Shown in pieces: positions 44,234-51,729 of a stretch of 64,000 nt of DNA (positions within the stretch are counted from its first letter, which is position 1; each line of letters begins with the position of its first letter). The notes under the pieces are model-generated. The model saw only the letters and a program-made list of their open reading frames with translations. It was not told where the DNA came from and made no database searches. This stretch comes from Chryseobacterium salipaludis. Its GTDB lineage: Bacteria > Bacteroidota > Bacteroidia > Flavobacteriales > Weeksellaceae. Where the stretch lies: assembly GCF_022968825.1 (NCBI RefSeq), contig NZ_JALHKS010000003.1:248001-312000 (forward strand). The letters run 5' to 3'. Position numbers and translations under genes: made by a program.

Positions 44234-45075
44234 ACAATTTCGCTATTTACCAGGATGTCTGCAACAGTACGTCGCAGATGGTAACCGAACGGTACAGCAC
44301 TTCTTTTTCCCGTGCCTCTACTCTTTTCCATGCTGAGATACGCCAGCATATTTATAATATTTATGGTTTCGTGCGCCTGGCTGATGAAATCGTAGATACA
44401 TTTCACGATTACGATAAATCCAGACTGTTGCAGGAGTTTGAGGACAGTTATAAAGCAGCGAGAGAGAACCGCATTTCGCTGAATCCGATTTTAAATTCTT
44501 TTTGCCGTACACAGCGCGAGAAAAACATTCCACAGCATTTGGTTGACTCTTTTCTGCATTCCATGCGCATGGATTTAGGGAAAATTAAAAACCTGAATGA
44601 TGAGCGGTACAATGAATACATTTACGGTTCTGCGGAAGTGGTCGGGCTTATGTGCCTGAAAGTTTTTGTGGATGGCAATGATGCGGAGTACGAACGGCTA
44701 AAACCGTATGCACAAAGCCTTGGCGCTGCCTTTCAGAAAATTAATTTTCTGCGGGATATCAGTGCGGACTTTAATGATCTGGACCGCACCTATTTTCCGA
44801 ATATTGATTTTAAGAATTTTTCAGCGGCTGATAAAGCGGAAATTGAGCAGGATATTGCCCGCGATTTTGCCCACGCGAAAAAAGGGATTACGCAGCTGCC
44901 GATCTCAAGTAAAATTGCTGTTTTTATGGCGTATAAATATTATTTTAATTTATTTAAAAAAATCCGGCGTACCAAAGCAGAACAGCTGATGCAGAAGCGC
45001 ATCCGGGTTTCCAATGCACGGAAGATCTATCTCTTCGGGGAAATGATTGTAAATAAAAACCTAAATTTACTTTGA
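44230..45075 (+). CDS. crtB: phytoene synthase
   Basis: Condenses two GGPP to phytoene. 281 residues, squalene/phytoene synthase fold. First Asp-rich motif DEIVD at 52-56; second in NFLRDISADFNDLDRTYFP (Asp176, Asp180), plus YIYGSAEVVGLMCLKVF near 130-146. ATG overlaps the crtI stop (ATGA). Confidence 0.95.
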   Translation: MNNFAIYQDVCNSTSQMVTERYSTSFSRASTLFHAEIRQHIYNIYGFVRLADEIVDTFHDYDKSRLLQEFEDSYKAARENRISLNPILNSFCRTQREKNIPQHLVDSFLHSMRMDLGKIKNLNDERYNEYIYGSAEVVGLMCLKVFVDGNDAEYERLKPYAQSLGAAFQKINFLRDISADFNDLDRTYFPNIDFKNFSAADKAEIEQDIARDFAHAKKGITQLPISSKIAVFMAYKYYFNLFKKIRRTKAEQLMQKRIRVSNARKIYLFGEMIVNKNLNLL

Positions 45076-45098
45076 TGAAAACTTAAAAATATAGTCAG

Positions 45099-45557
45099 AT
45101 GAAGCTCAGGTATTTATTTTTCGTTTTACTTTTTGGCCAGATGTGTAATGCCCAATCCTCAGTTCAGTTCCGCGAAATGATTAAAAAAGCGCAGCACTCC
45201 GAGAGTGAGACCAAAACATTTATTAATAAAGCGGAAGCCGCTTACAGCAAAAGCGGAAATGCCTTATACCAGGGTTTTCATGCAGCGGGAAATTTCCTAA
45301 TGGTGAAACATGTTTTTAATCCGTTAAAAAAAATGTCTTACTTCAAAGAAGGAAAACAACTGATGGAACAGGCGATTAAAGCCGCGCCGGATAATGTGGA
45401 GCTCCGCCTGATGCGACTCATTACGCAGGAAAACATTCCGAGTTTGCTCGGCTACCATCAGCATATTGAAGAGGACAGAAAGTTTCTGAAAAAAGCCTTC
45501 CCCACCGTACAGGACGCGGAAATTAAAAAATATATGAAAGAAAAATTAAAACTCTAA
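45099..45557 (+). CDS. secreted helical protein of the carotenoid operon, function unknown
   Basis: 152 residues; cleavable signal peptide ending QMCNAQ, then an all-helical mature domain of about 133 residues with TPR-like spacing (AAYSKSGNALYQGFHAAGNFL, LMEQAIKAAPDNVELRLMRL). Lys-rich C-terminus. No Cys in the mature part and no catalytic motif. Sits 23 nt after crtB and 1 nt before crtZ, firmly inside the operon. I recall a similar protein at this place in other flavobacterial crt clusters. A periplasmic or outer-membrane accessory of carotenoid placement is possible but unproven. Confidence 0.75.
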   Translation: MKLRYLFFVLLFGQMCNAQSSVQFREMIKKAQHSESETKTFINKAEAAYSKSGNALYQGFHAAGNFLMVKHVFNPLKKMSYFKEGKQLMEQAIKAAPDNVELRLMRLITQENIPSLLGYHQHIEEDRKFLKKAFPTVQDAEIKKYMKEKLKL

Positions 45558-45558
45558 G

Positions 45559-46029
45559 ATGCAAACGGCATATTTTATTTTGATTACACTGGCTGTATTT
45601 TTAGCCATGGAAGGCATTACTTGGCTTACACACCGGTATGTGATGCATGGTTTCGGCTGGTACCTTCATGAAGATCATCATCAGCCCGGCTATCCGCATG
45701 TCTTTGAAAAGAACGACGCTTTCTTTGTAATCTTCGCGATTCCCAGCATTCTGCTGTTTTATTTCGGCAGCCGTGGCGACCTGAACTGGATGTTTTTTGT
45801 AGGACTCGGTATTCTGATTTATGGAATTTGTTATTTCCTGGTCCATGATGTTTTAATTCATCGCAGATTTAAATGGTTTGATAAAACCAATAACTGGTAT
45901 TTCCGCGGTTTACGAAAAGCACACAAAATGCACCACAAGCATCTCGGCAAGCACGATGGCGAATGCTTCGGAATGCTGTATGTTCCCTATAAATACTTTA
46001 AAGAGGCACGATTGTCCACCAAAAAATAA
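45559..46029 (+). CDS. crtZ: beta-carotene 3-hydroxylase
   Basis: Di-iron membrane enzyme of the fatty-acid hydroxylase family that adds 3-OH to the beta rings, giving zeaxanthin. 156 residues, four hydrophobic segments. His boxes: HRYVMH (25-30), HEDHH (37-41), HDVLIH (96-101) and HKMHHKH (122-128), the full set. Starts 1 nt after the secreted-protein gene. Confidence 0.95.
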   Translation: MQTAYFILITLAVFLAMEGITWLTHRYVMHGFGWYLHEDHHQPGYPHVFEKNDAFFVIFAIPSILLFYFGSRGDLNWMFFVGLGILIYGICYFLVHDVLIHRRFKWFDKTNNWYFRGLRKAHKMHHKHLGKHDGECFGMLYVPYKYFKEARLSTKK

Positions 46030-46035
46030 TATATC

Positions 46036-46737
46036 TTGCAATCATTCTACTACTTACTTCTCGACGTTTTTAGCTTTTTAATTCCTTTTGTTTTTAGCTT
46101 CGAGCGAAAACGCATGCATTTCATCCGCTACTGGAAACCTTATTTCCTGGCGATTATTATTGTCGGATTTTTCTTTATAGCCTGGGATGTTTTTTTCACG
46201 TATCAGCAGGTCTGGGGTTTTAATGATGAATATCTGATTGGACTCCGAATTCTCGGGATGCCACTGGAGGAGTATCTTTTCTTTTTACTAATTCCGTACG
46301 CCAGTGTTTTTATTCATTACTCGCTGGAATATTTTTACCCTAAAATAATGCTGAGCGAAAAAGCTACCAGCGTAATCAGCTGGATTTTATTTCTAACAGG
46401 ACTTACTTTAACTGTTTTATACCATGAAAGGCTGTACACTTTTGTCTGCCTGGGCCTTTTTACGATTCTGCTGTTATTTCAGCTCATTTACAAATGGGAA
46501 GTGGCGCGAAGATTTTATCTGAGCTTTATTATCATCTTCATTCCTTTCTATTTTGTGAACGGCGCGCTTACCGGCAGTTATTCCGCAGAGCCGGTGGTGT
46601 ATTATGACAATAATGAAAATCTGGGAATCAGGTTGGGAACCATTCCGGTGGAGGACAGCTTTTATTGTTTTGCGCTTTTGTACAGCATTACCTTATTATT
46701 TGAATATTTAAAAACTAAATTTCCAGTGCAGCCATGA
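46036..46737 (+). CDS. lycopene cyclase, fused CrtYc-CrtYd type
   Basis: Cyclises lycopene ends to beta rings. 233 residues, six or seven membrane helices, two tandem lycopene-cyclase domains: PLEE at 76-79 in the first half and PVED at 204-207 in the second, the acidic motifs of heterodimeric-type cyclases. Start is TTG at 46036: the in-frame crtZ stop is only two codons upstream (TAT ATC between), no ATG occurs until residue 27, and starting there would remove the first membrane helix. Overlaps the SRPBCC gene by 4 nt. Confidence 0.9.
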   Translation: MQSFYYLLLDVFSFLIPFVFSFERKRMHFIRYWKPYFLAIIIVGFFFIAWDVFFTYQQVWGFNDEYLIGLRILGMPLEEYLFFLLIPYASVFIHYSLEYFYPKIMLSEKATSVISWILFLTGLTLTVLYHERLYTFVCLGLFTILLLFQLIYKWEVARRFYLSFIIIFIPFYFVNGALTGSYSAEPVVYYDNNENLGIRLGTIPVEDSFYCFALLYSITLLFEYLKTKFPVQP

Positions 46738-47219
46738 ACATCGTTTTAAAGAAGCAATCCGGCATTTATACGTTGACCTCGGAGCAGATTTTACCGGTCA
46801 GTCTTGAAAAAGCCTGGGCATTCTTCACGGTACCCATGAACCTGGATAAAATTACGCCGCCGGAAATGAAATTTTATATTACCAATAACCCACCGCCCAC
46901 CACGTATCGCGGCCAGATCATCACCTATAAAATCGGAATTTTTCCGCTTGTTAAATCCAATTGGATTACCGAAATTACGCACCTGGAGGATCGCAGGTTT
47001 TTCGTGGACGAGCAGCGGTTTGGCCCGTATGCGATGTGGCATCATGAACACCATTTCGAAGAGATGCCGGACGGGCAGGTGAAAATGACCGACATTGTGA
47101 ATTTTAAATTACCGTTCGGGGTTATTGGCGACCTTCTTGCAGGCAGCTCCGTAACAAATAAGGTAAAGTTTATCTTCAAAAGCAGATACGAAATTTTGCA
47201 AAAGTTTTTTCCATCATGA
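46734..47219 (+). CDS. SRPBCC (START/polyketide-cyclase fold) protein
   Basis: 161 residues, cytoplasmic, helix-grip fold: PVSLEKAWAFFTVPMNLDKITPPEM near 22-46, a long strand region with ITYKIGIFPLVKSNWITEITHLED, HHEHHFEEMPDGQVKMTDIVNFKLPFG near 99-126 and a C-terminal helix. Resembles proteins annotated as cell-division inhibitor partners of SulA-like epimerases. A hydrophobic-ligand carrier or chaperone role in the carotenoid operon is plausible, not shown. Coupled to both neighbours by ATGA overlaps. Confidence 0.82.
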   Translation: MNIVLKKQSGIYTLTSEQILPVSLEKAWAFFTVPMNLDKITPPEMKFYITNNPPPTTYRGQIITYKIGIFPLVKSNWITEITHLEDRRFFVDEQRFGPYAMWHHEHHFEEMPDGQVKMTDIVNFKLPFGVIGDLLAGSSVTNKVKFIFKSRYEILQKFFPS

Positions 47220-48643
47220 AAATATTCCTCACTGGCGTTACCGGTTACATCGGCAAAAGATTACTAATTCAATTAGTGGCAGACGGGCACCATGTGGTGT
47301 GTTCCGTCCGGGATAAACATCGGTTCAGTACGGATCTTTTCAAAAACAACCTAAGTCAGATTGAGGTGATTGAAAACGATTTTTTAATCGAGGATACCCT
47401 TCAGAACATCCCGGAGGATATCGATGCCGCATACTATCTCGTTCACTCCATGTCCTCCGGCAAAGGTGATTTTTTAAAAAAAGAAAAACAGTCTGCGTTG
47501 AATTTCAGAAGCGCACTGGAAAAGACAAGCGTTAAGCAGGTTATCTTTCTGACAGGTATCGTCAACGAGAAAAAGCTGTCGCGGCATTTGCAGTCCCGCA
47601 AAAATGTGGAAGAAGCACTGCACAGCAGCCATTATGCACTCACGAGTTTACGGGCGGCCATCATCGTGGGCAGTGGCAGCGCCTCGTTCGAGATTATCCG
47701 TGATCTGGTGGAGAAGCTTCCGGTTATGATTACGCCCAAATGGCTGAACACCCAATGCCAGCCTATCGCTATCCGGAATGTGATGCAGTTCCTGACCGGT
47801 GTCCTCGGGCAGGAATTCACTTATAACCAGCATTATGATATTGCAGGCAGTGATGTACTGACTTATAAACAGATGCTGCTGGAATATGCCAAAATTCGCG
47901 GCCTGAAGCGAAAGATTATCACGATTCCCGTGATGTCTCCGCGATTTTCTTCGTACTGGCTGTATTTTGTGACTTCTACGAGTTATCCGTTAGCAAAGAA
48001 TCTGGTGGACAGCATGAAAGTGGACGTAGTTGCCGAGCCCAACAATTTAGCGGAGCGGCTCAACATCCATGTATTTTCTTACTGTGAAGCCATCCGCATG
48101 GCGTTTGACAAGATTAAGCAAAACGATGTGCTTTCCAGCTGGTTTGACTCTTTCAGTAACCAGTTTCATAAAAGAAAAGTATGGCAATACCTGGAGGTTC
48201 CGGATGAAGGTTGTTATAAGGATATCCGCGAGATGAAGGTTGACGACGAGGAAAAAGCTTTGGAAAGAATCTTTAGTATTGGCGGTAAAACCGGCTGGTA
48301 CTATGCAGACTTCCTGTGGCGTACCCGGGGTTTTCTGGACAAACTGTTTGGCGGTGTGGGATTACGCCGCGGCCGCCGGAATACGAATACACTCCAGGCG
48401 GGAGATTCGGTGGATTTCTGGCGTGTGTTGTATGCCAGCAAAAGTGAGAATCGCCTGCTGCTGTTTGCCGAAATGAAAGTTCCGGGTGAAGCCTGGCTGG
48501 AGTTCAGGATTAAAGACGGCATTTTGCATCAGGAAGCCACCTTTCGGCCGCTGGGAATTTCCGGAAGGCTGTATTGGTATTCTGTATTACCTTTTCACGG
48601 TTTAATATTCAACGGAATGCTGAAGAAACTGGCCGGTCAGTAA
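47216..48643 (+). CDS. NAD(P)-binding SDR fused to DUF2867
   Basis: 475 residues. N-terminal Rossmann domain TGVTGYIGKRLL near 5-16 of the atypical SDR type; AAYYLVHSMSSG near 76-87. From about 320 a DUF2867 domain: VWQYLEVPDEGCYKDIREMKV, GRRNTNTLQAGDSVDFWRV, LLFAEMKVPGEAWLEF, and the end RLYWYSVLPFHGLIF. Last gene of the crt operon, coupled to the SRPBCC gene by ATGA; the pair recurs together in my recollection of Bacteroidetes crt clusters. May modify the carotenoid or act on quinones; not established. Convergent with ggt after 3 nt and no terminator is visible. Confidence 0.85.
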   Translation: MKIFLTGVTGYIGKRLLIQLVADGHHVVCSVRDKHRFSTDLFKNNLSQIEVIENDFLIEDTLQNIPEDIDAAYYLVHSMSSGKGDFLKKEKQSALNFRSALEKTSVKQVIFLTGIVNEKKLSRHLQSRKNVEEALHSSHYALTSLRAAIIVGSGSASFEIIRDLVEKLPVMITPKWLNTQCQPIAIRNVMQFLTGVLGQEFTYNQHYDIAGSDVLTYKQMLLEYAKIRGLKRKIITIPVMSPRFSSYWLYFVTSTSYPLAKNLVDSMKVDVVAEPNNLAERLNIHVFSYCEAIRMAFDKIKQNDVLSSWFDSFSNQFHKRKVWQYLEVPDEGCYKDIREMKVDDEEKALERIFSIGGKTGWYYADFLWRTRGFLDKLFGGVGLRRGRRNTNTLQAGDSVDFWRVLYASKSENRLLLFAEMKVPGEAWLEFRIKDGILHQEATFRPLGISGRLYWYSVLPFHGLIFNGMLKKLAGQ

Positions 48644-48646
48644 GTT

Positions 48647-50329
48647 TTATTCCGCTGCAGCCGAATCGTCGCCCCGCCAATCCGCAATACCGGTGACGCC
48701 ATCTTTTTTAATCAAAATCAATTCGGTACGACCGATATTACCGCGTTCAGTGACGGTGTAATTTTTATCTTCGAGTTTTTGACGGACTGACTTTGGAAAG
48801 CGTTTCTCTACCGAAACTGTTTCAGGCAGCCACTGATGATGAAATTTCGGCGCATTTACCGCCGCGGCCGGTGAGAGCTCAAAGTCAATGACATTCACAA
48901 TCGTTTGATACACGCTTGTTGGAATAGTCGTGCCACCGGGCGTTCCAACCACCATAAAAGGTTTTCCATTTTTAAGAACAACCGTAGGCGTCATGGAACT
49001 CAGCATTCTTTTTCCGGGCTGTATCGCATTGGCCTCACCACCCACAGCACCGAACATATTCGGTACACCGGGCTTGATGGAGAAATCATCCATTTCATTA
49101 TTTAATAAGAAGCCAGCCCCACGCACCACTACCCTGCTTCCATACAAGCCGTTTAAAGTAGTCGTAACGGCCACCGCATTGCCATACCGGTCCGTGATGG
49201 AAATGTGCGTGGTTTCAGTAGATTCCGTAACGGGTTGTATAATATCGCCCACGTCCGCGCTGGGAGTTGCTTTTTTAAAACTAAAACTGCTCCAGCGGCT
49301 GCGAACATATTCCCGGGAGGTGAGTTTTTCAGTTTCATCCGTAATGAAAGCCGGGTCACCCATATAAGCTGCGCGGTCTGCGAAGGCACGGCGTTCTGCT
49401 TCTACCATGATCTGCACGGCTTCTGTGGAATTTTGTGCGTAGTGCTGCAGTCCTGCCAACTCGGACATTTGCAGCATCTGGCTCAGCAAAATCCCGCCAC
49501 TGGACGGTAATGGCATAGTGACGATTTGATGCCCGTCGTACGGTATTTCAAGTGGCGTGCGTTCGTGTACTTTATAATTTTTTAAATCTTCGGCGGTGAT
49601 AATGCCGCCGGAACGTTTCATTTCCTGCACGATAAGATCAGCTGTTTTGCCACTGTAGAAACCTGCCAGACCGTCTTGCTGGATGCGTCTCAGGGTTTGC
49701 GCGAGTTCGGGTTGTTTCAGAATATCTCCCGGATACCAGGTGCGGTTTTTCTGAAAGGCCGTTTGATGCCTATTAAACTTTGCGAAATCTGTGGCATGTT
49801 CATTAAGCAGGTCAGCTTCGTGCACTGTGAGCGAAACTCCCTTTTCCGCCAGATCAATGGCAGGCTGGATCAGTTCGGCCATGGGCAGATTTGCGTAGCG
49901 GTGGGTCGCAAAAAGTCCGGCGATCGTACCCGGAATACCCACGGCCAGCGACCCATTTTGTGAAAGATCCGTATTTGCATTACCTGAATCATCCAGGTAC
50001 ATATCGCGATGGGCCGCCGCAGGTGCGGTTTCACGGAAATCGAGGGCGAGCTTCTCACCGTTTGCCCTTGTTGCCACCATAAAGCCGCCACCACCGATGT
50101 TGCCAGCCTGCGGATATACCACTGCCAAGGCATATTGAACTGCAATTGCTGCATCAAACGCATTGCCGCCTTTCCGTAGAATTTCGGCGCCGGCTTCACT
50201 TGCCAACGGATGCGCGGAAACCACCATGCCGCCGGTGTCGGATGAGTTCTGTTTCTGTATTTTGATATTGGTGAACTGCGCAAACAGGAAGCCGGGAACG
50301 GCCAATATGAGAAGTACTGATTTTTTCAT
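48647..50329 (-). CDS. ggt: gamma-glutamyltransferase
   Basis: Periplasmic Ntn enzyme that hydrolyses or transpeptidates glutathione. 560 residues with signal peptide ending FLFAQ. Self-cleavage expected before Thr373 in TETTHISITD, giving large and small subunits. GNAFDAAIAVQYALAVV near 56-72, the glutamate-binding Arg in DFRETAP near 97-103, and PLPSSGGI / GSRVVVRGAGFLLNNEMDDF support the family. Own unit, a -7 box 16 nt upstream; 3' end 3 nt from the crt operon end. Confidence 0.95.
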   Translation of the reverse strand: MKKSVLLILAVPGFLFAQFTNIKIQKQNSSDTGGMVVSAHPLASEAGAEILRKGGNAFDAAIAVQYALAVVYPQAGNIGGGGFMVATRANGEKLALDFRETAPAAAHRDMYLDDSGNANTDLSQNGSLAVGIPGTIAGLFATHRYANLPMAELIQPAIDLAEKGVSLTVHEADLLNEHATDFAKFNRHQTAFQKNRTWYPGDILKQPELAQTLRRIQQDGLAGFYSGKTADLIVQEMKRSGGIITAEDLKNYKVHERTPLEIPYDGHQIVTMPLPSSGGILLSQMLQMSELAGLQHYAQNSTEAVQIMVEAERRAFADRAAYMGDPAFITDETEKLTSREYVRSRWSSFSFKKATPSADVGDIIQPVTESTETTHISITDRYGNAVAVTTTLNGLYGSRVVVRGAGFLLNNEMDDFSIKPGVPNMFGAVGGEANAIQPGKRMLSSMTPTVVLKNGKPFMVVGTPGGTTIPTSVYQTIVNVIDFELSPAAAVNAPKFHHQWLPETVSVEKRFPKSVRQKLEDKNYTVTERGNIGRTELILIKKDGVTGIADWRGDDSAAAE

Positions 50330-50345
50330 GGTTGCAAAATTTGAC

Positions 50346-50353
50346 CAAATTTA
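50346..50353 (-). promoter_or_regulatory. -7 box of ggt (TAAATTTG)
   Basis: Exact TAnnTTTG match on the minus strand 16 nt upstream of the ggt ATG. Confidence 0.45.
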
Positions 50354-50389
50354 ATTAAAAATGCACAAAACGCGCGGAGACAAACCGAA

Positions 50390-50468
50390 CTGCAACCCGG
50401 CTTGAGCGGAGCTCTCCCGCGCCAGCGAAGGCGCGGGAAGCGGGAGCGGAAGACGGATTTAGTTGCCC
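50390..50468. repeat. hairpin-core intergenic repeat, copy D
   Basis: Stem TCCCGCGCC (50415-50423) / GGCGCGGGA (50430-50438), loop AGCGAA, flanked by AACCCGGCTTGAGCGGAGC on the left and GGAGCGGAAGACGGATTTAG on the right. Same plan as copy C (CCCGG...AGCGG - stem - AGCGGA...CGGA). Lies between divergent ggt and the epimerase gene. Confidence 0.65.
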
Positions 50469-50515
50469 AAATAAATATTCTGACGCTGCCGGCTGAAATT
50501 CACAATGCAAATGAG

Positions 50516-50523
50516 TAAATTTG
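50516..50523 (+). promoter_or_regulatory. -7 box of the 50546 gene (TAAATTTG)
   Basis: Exact TAnnTTTG match 22 nt upstream of the ATG at 50546, just after repeat D. Confidence 0.5.
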
Positions 50524-50545
50524 TGGGAAATTATAAAAAAGTACT

Positions 50546-51508
50546 ATGCGATCCAAATCAGAAAAGATTCTTATTACCGGCGCGCTGGGCCAGATTGGCA
50601 CGGAACTGACGAACCGGCTGGTTGAAATACACGGTGCCGATAGTGTTGTAGCTTCGGGACTGGACCGTTTTCAGAAAGGCATTACTGCGGCGGGACATTA
50701 TGAACGAATGGATGTTACCAATACGCAGCTGGTGCGGCAGGTGATTCAGGATTATGAGATTACAACGGTGTACCACCTCGCCTCCTTACTGTCGGGAACT
50801 TCCGAGAAACAGCCGCTGTTCGCCTGGAAACTCAATCTGGAGCCCCTGTTGCATTTCTGTGAAATGGCAAAGGAAGGGCTAATTAAGAAAATTTTCTGGC
50901 CGAGTTCGATTGCGGTTTTCGGCAAAGGATTGCCCAAGCATGACGTAGGTCAGGATGTGGTACTGAATCCGACGACGGTGTACGGCATTAGTAAAATGGC
51001 AGGTGAAAAATGGTGTGAATATTATTTTGATAAATACGGTGTGGATGTACGAAGCATCCGCTATCCGGGCCTGATTTCATGGAAAACACCGGCAGGCGGC
51101 GGCACAACGGATTACGCAGTGGAAATATTCTATGAAGCGATTAATGAAGGAAAGTACACAAGTTTTATTTCTGAAAACACGGGGATGCCGATGCTATATA
51201 TGGATGATGCGATCAACGCGACGCTGGCGCTAATGGAGGCTCCGAAGGAAAACCTGACCGTACATACTTCATACAATTTAGGCGGGCTCTCCTTTACACC
51301 GGCGGAGCTGGCAGCCGAAATTAAAAAGCACATTCCGGAGTTTGAGATTTCTTACGAGCCTGATTTCCGGCAGCAGATTGCCGATTCCTGGCCGGCCTCC
51401 ATTGACGATTCCCGTGCGAAGGAAGACTGGAATCTAAGTTATGATTTCGATATTGCATCGATGACGGAAGATATGCTCAAAAACCTGAGGATTAAACTTG
51501 GGAAATAA
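50546..51508 (+). CDS. NAD-dependent epimerase-type L-threonine 3-dehydrogenase
   Basis: 320 residues, extended SDR. TGALGQIGTEL near 11-21 (NAD loop), YxxxK as VYGISKMAGE near 145-154, and the signature IRYPGLISWKTPAGGGTTDYAVEIFYEAI near 173-201 with MPMLYMDDAI near 214-223. This wording is that of the SDR-type threonine dehydrogenase (L-threonine to 2-amino-3-ketobutyrate), not of sugar epimerases. No kbl gene next to it. Own unit with terminator. Confidence 0.88.
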   Translation: MRSKSEKILITGALGQIGTELTNRLVEIHGADSVVASGLDRFQKGITAAGHYERMDVTNTQLVRQVIQDYEITTVYHLASLLSGTSEKQPLFAWKLNLEPLLHFCEMAKEGLIKKIFWPSSIAVFGKGLPKHDVGQDVVLNPTTVYGISKMAGEKWCEYYFDKYGVDVRSIRYPGLISWKTPAGGGTTDYAVEIFYEAINEGKYTSFISENTGMPMLYMDDAINATLALMEAPKENLTVHTSYNLGGLSFTPAELAAEIKKHIPEFEISYEPDFRQQIADSWPASIDDSRAKEDWNLSYDFDIASMTEDMLKNLRIKLGK

Positions 51509-51529
51509 GAATTTTATATTATATGAAGG

Positions 51530-51552
51530 AGCCTGCGTAAGCGGGCTTTTTT
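51530..51552 (+). terminator. terminator after the epimerase gene (identical to that at 53359)
   Basis: Stem GCCTGC/GCGGGC with one G-T pair and loop GTAA, then T6. The 22-nt string at 51531-51552 is repeated exactly at 53359-53380. Confidence 0.8.
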
Positions 51553-51729
51553 ATGCCCCGAATTATGCTTTTTCTCAGAATGTGGCACAGTTCCGCACTG
51601 CAACCTGTTATTATTATCTATGCAAGCATTTCTATTTAGCCTGTATAATTTAATAATAAAAAGCAATTTGTTTTGCTGATATAAAAATATTTTTCTAACT
51701 TCGGCAGATAACTAACCAAATTTTATGTT

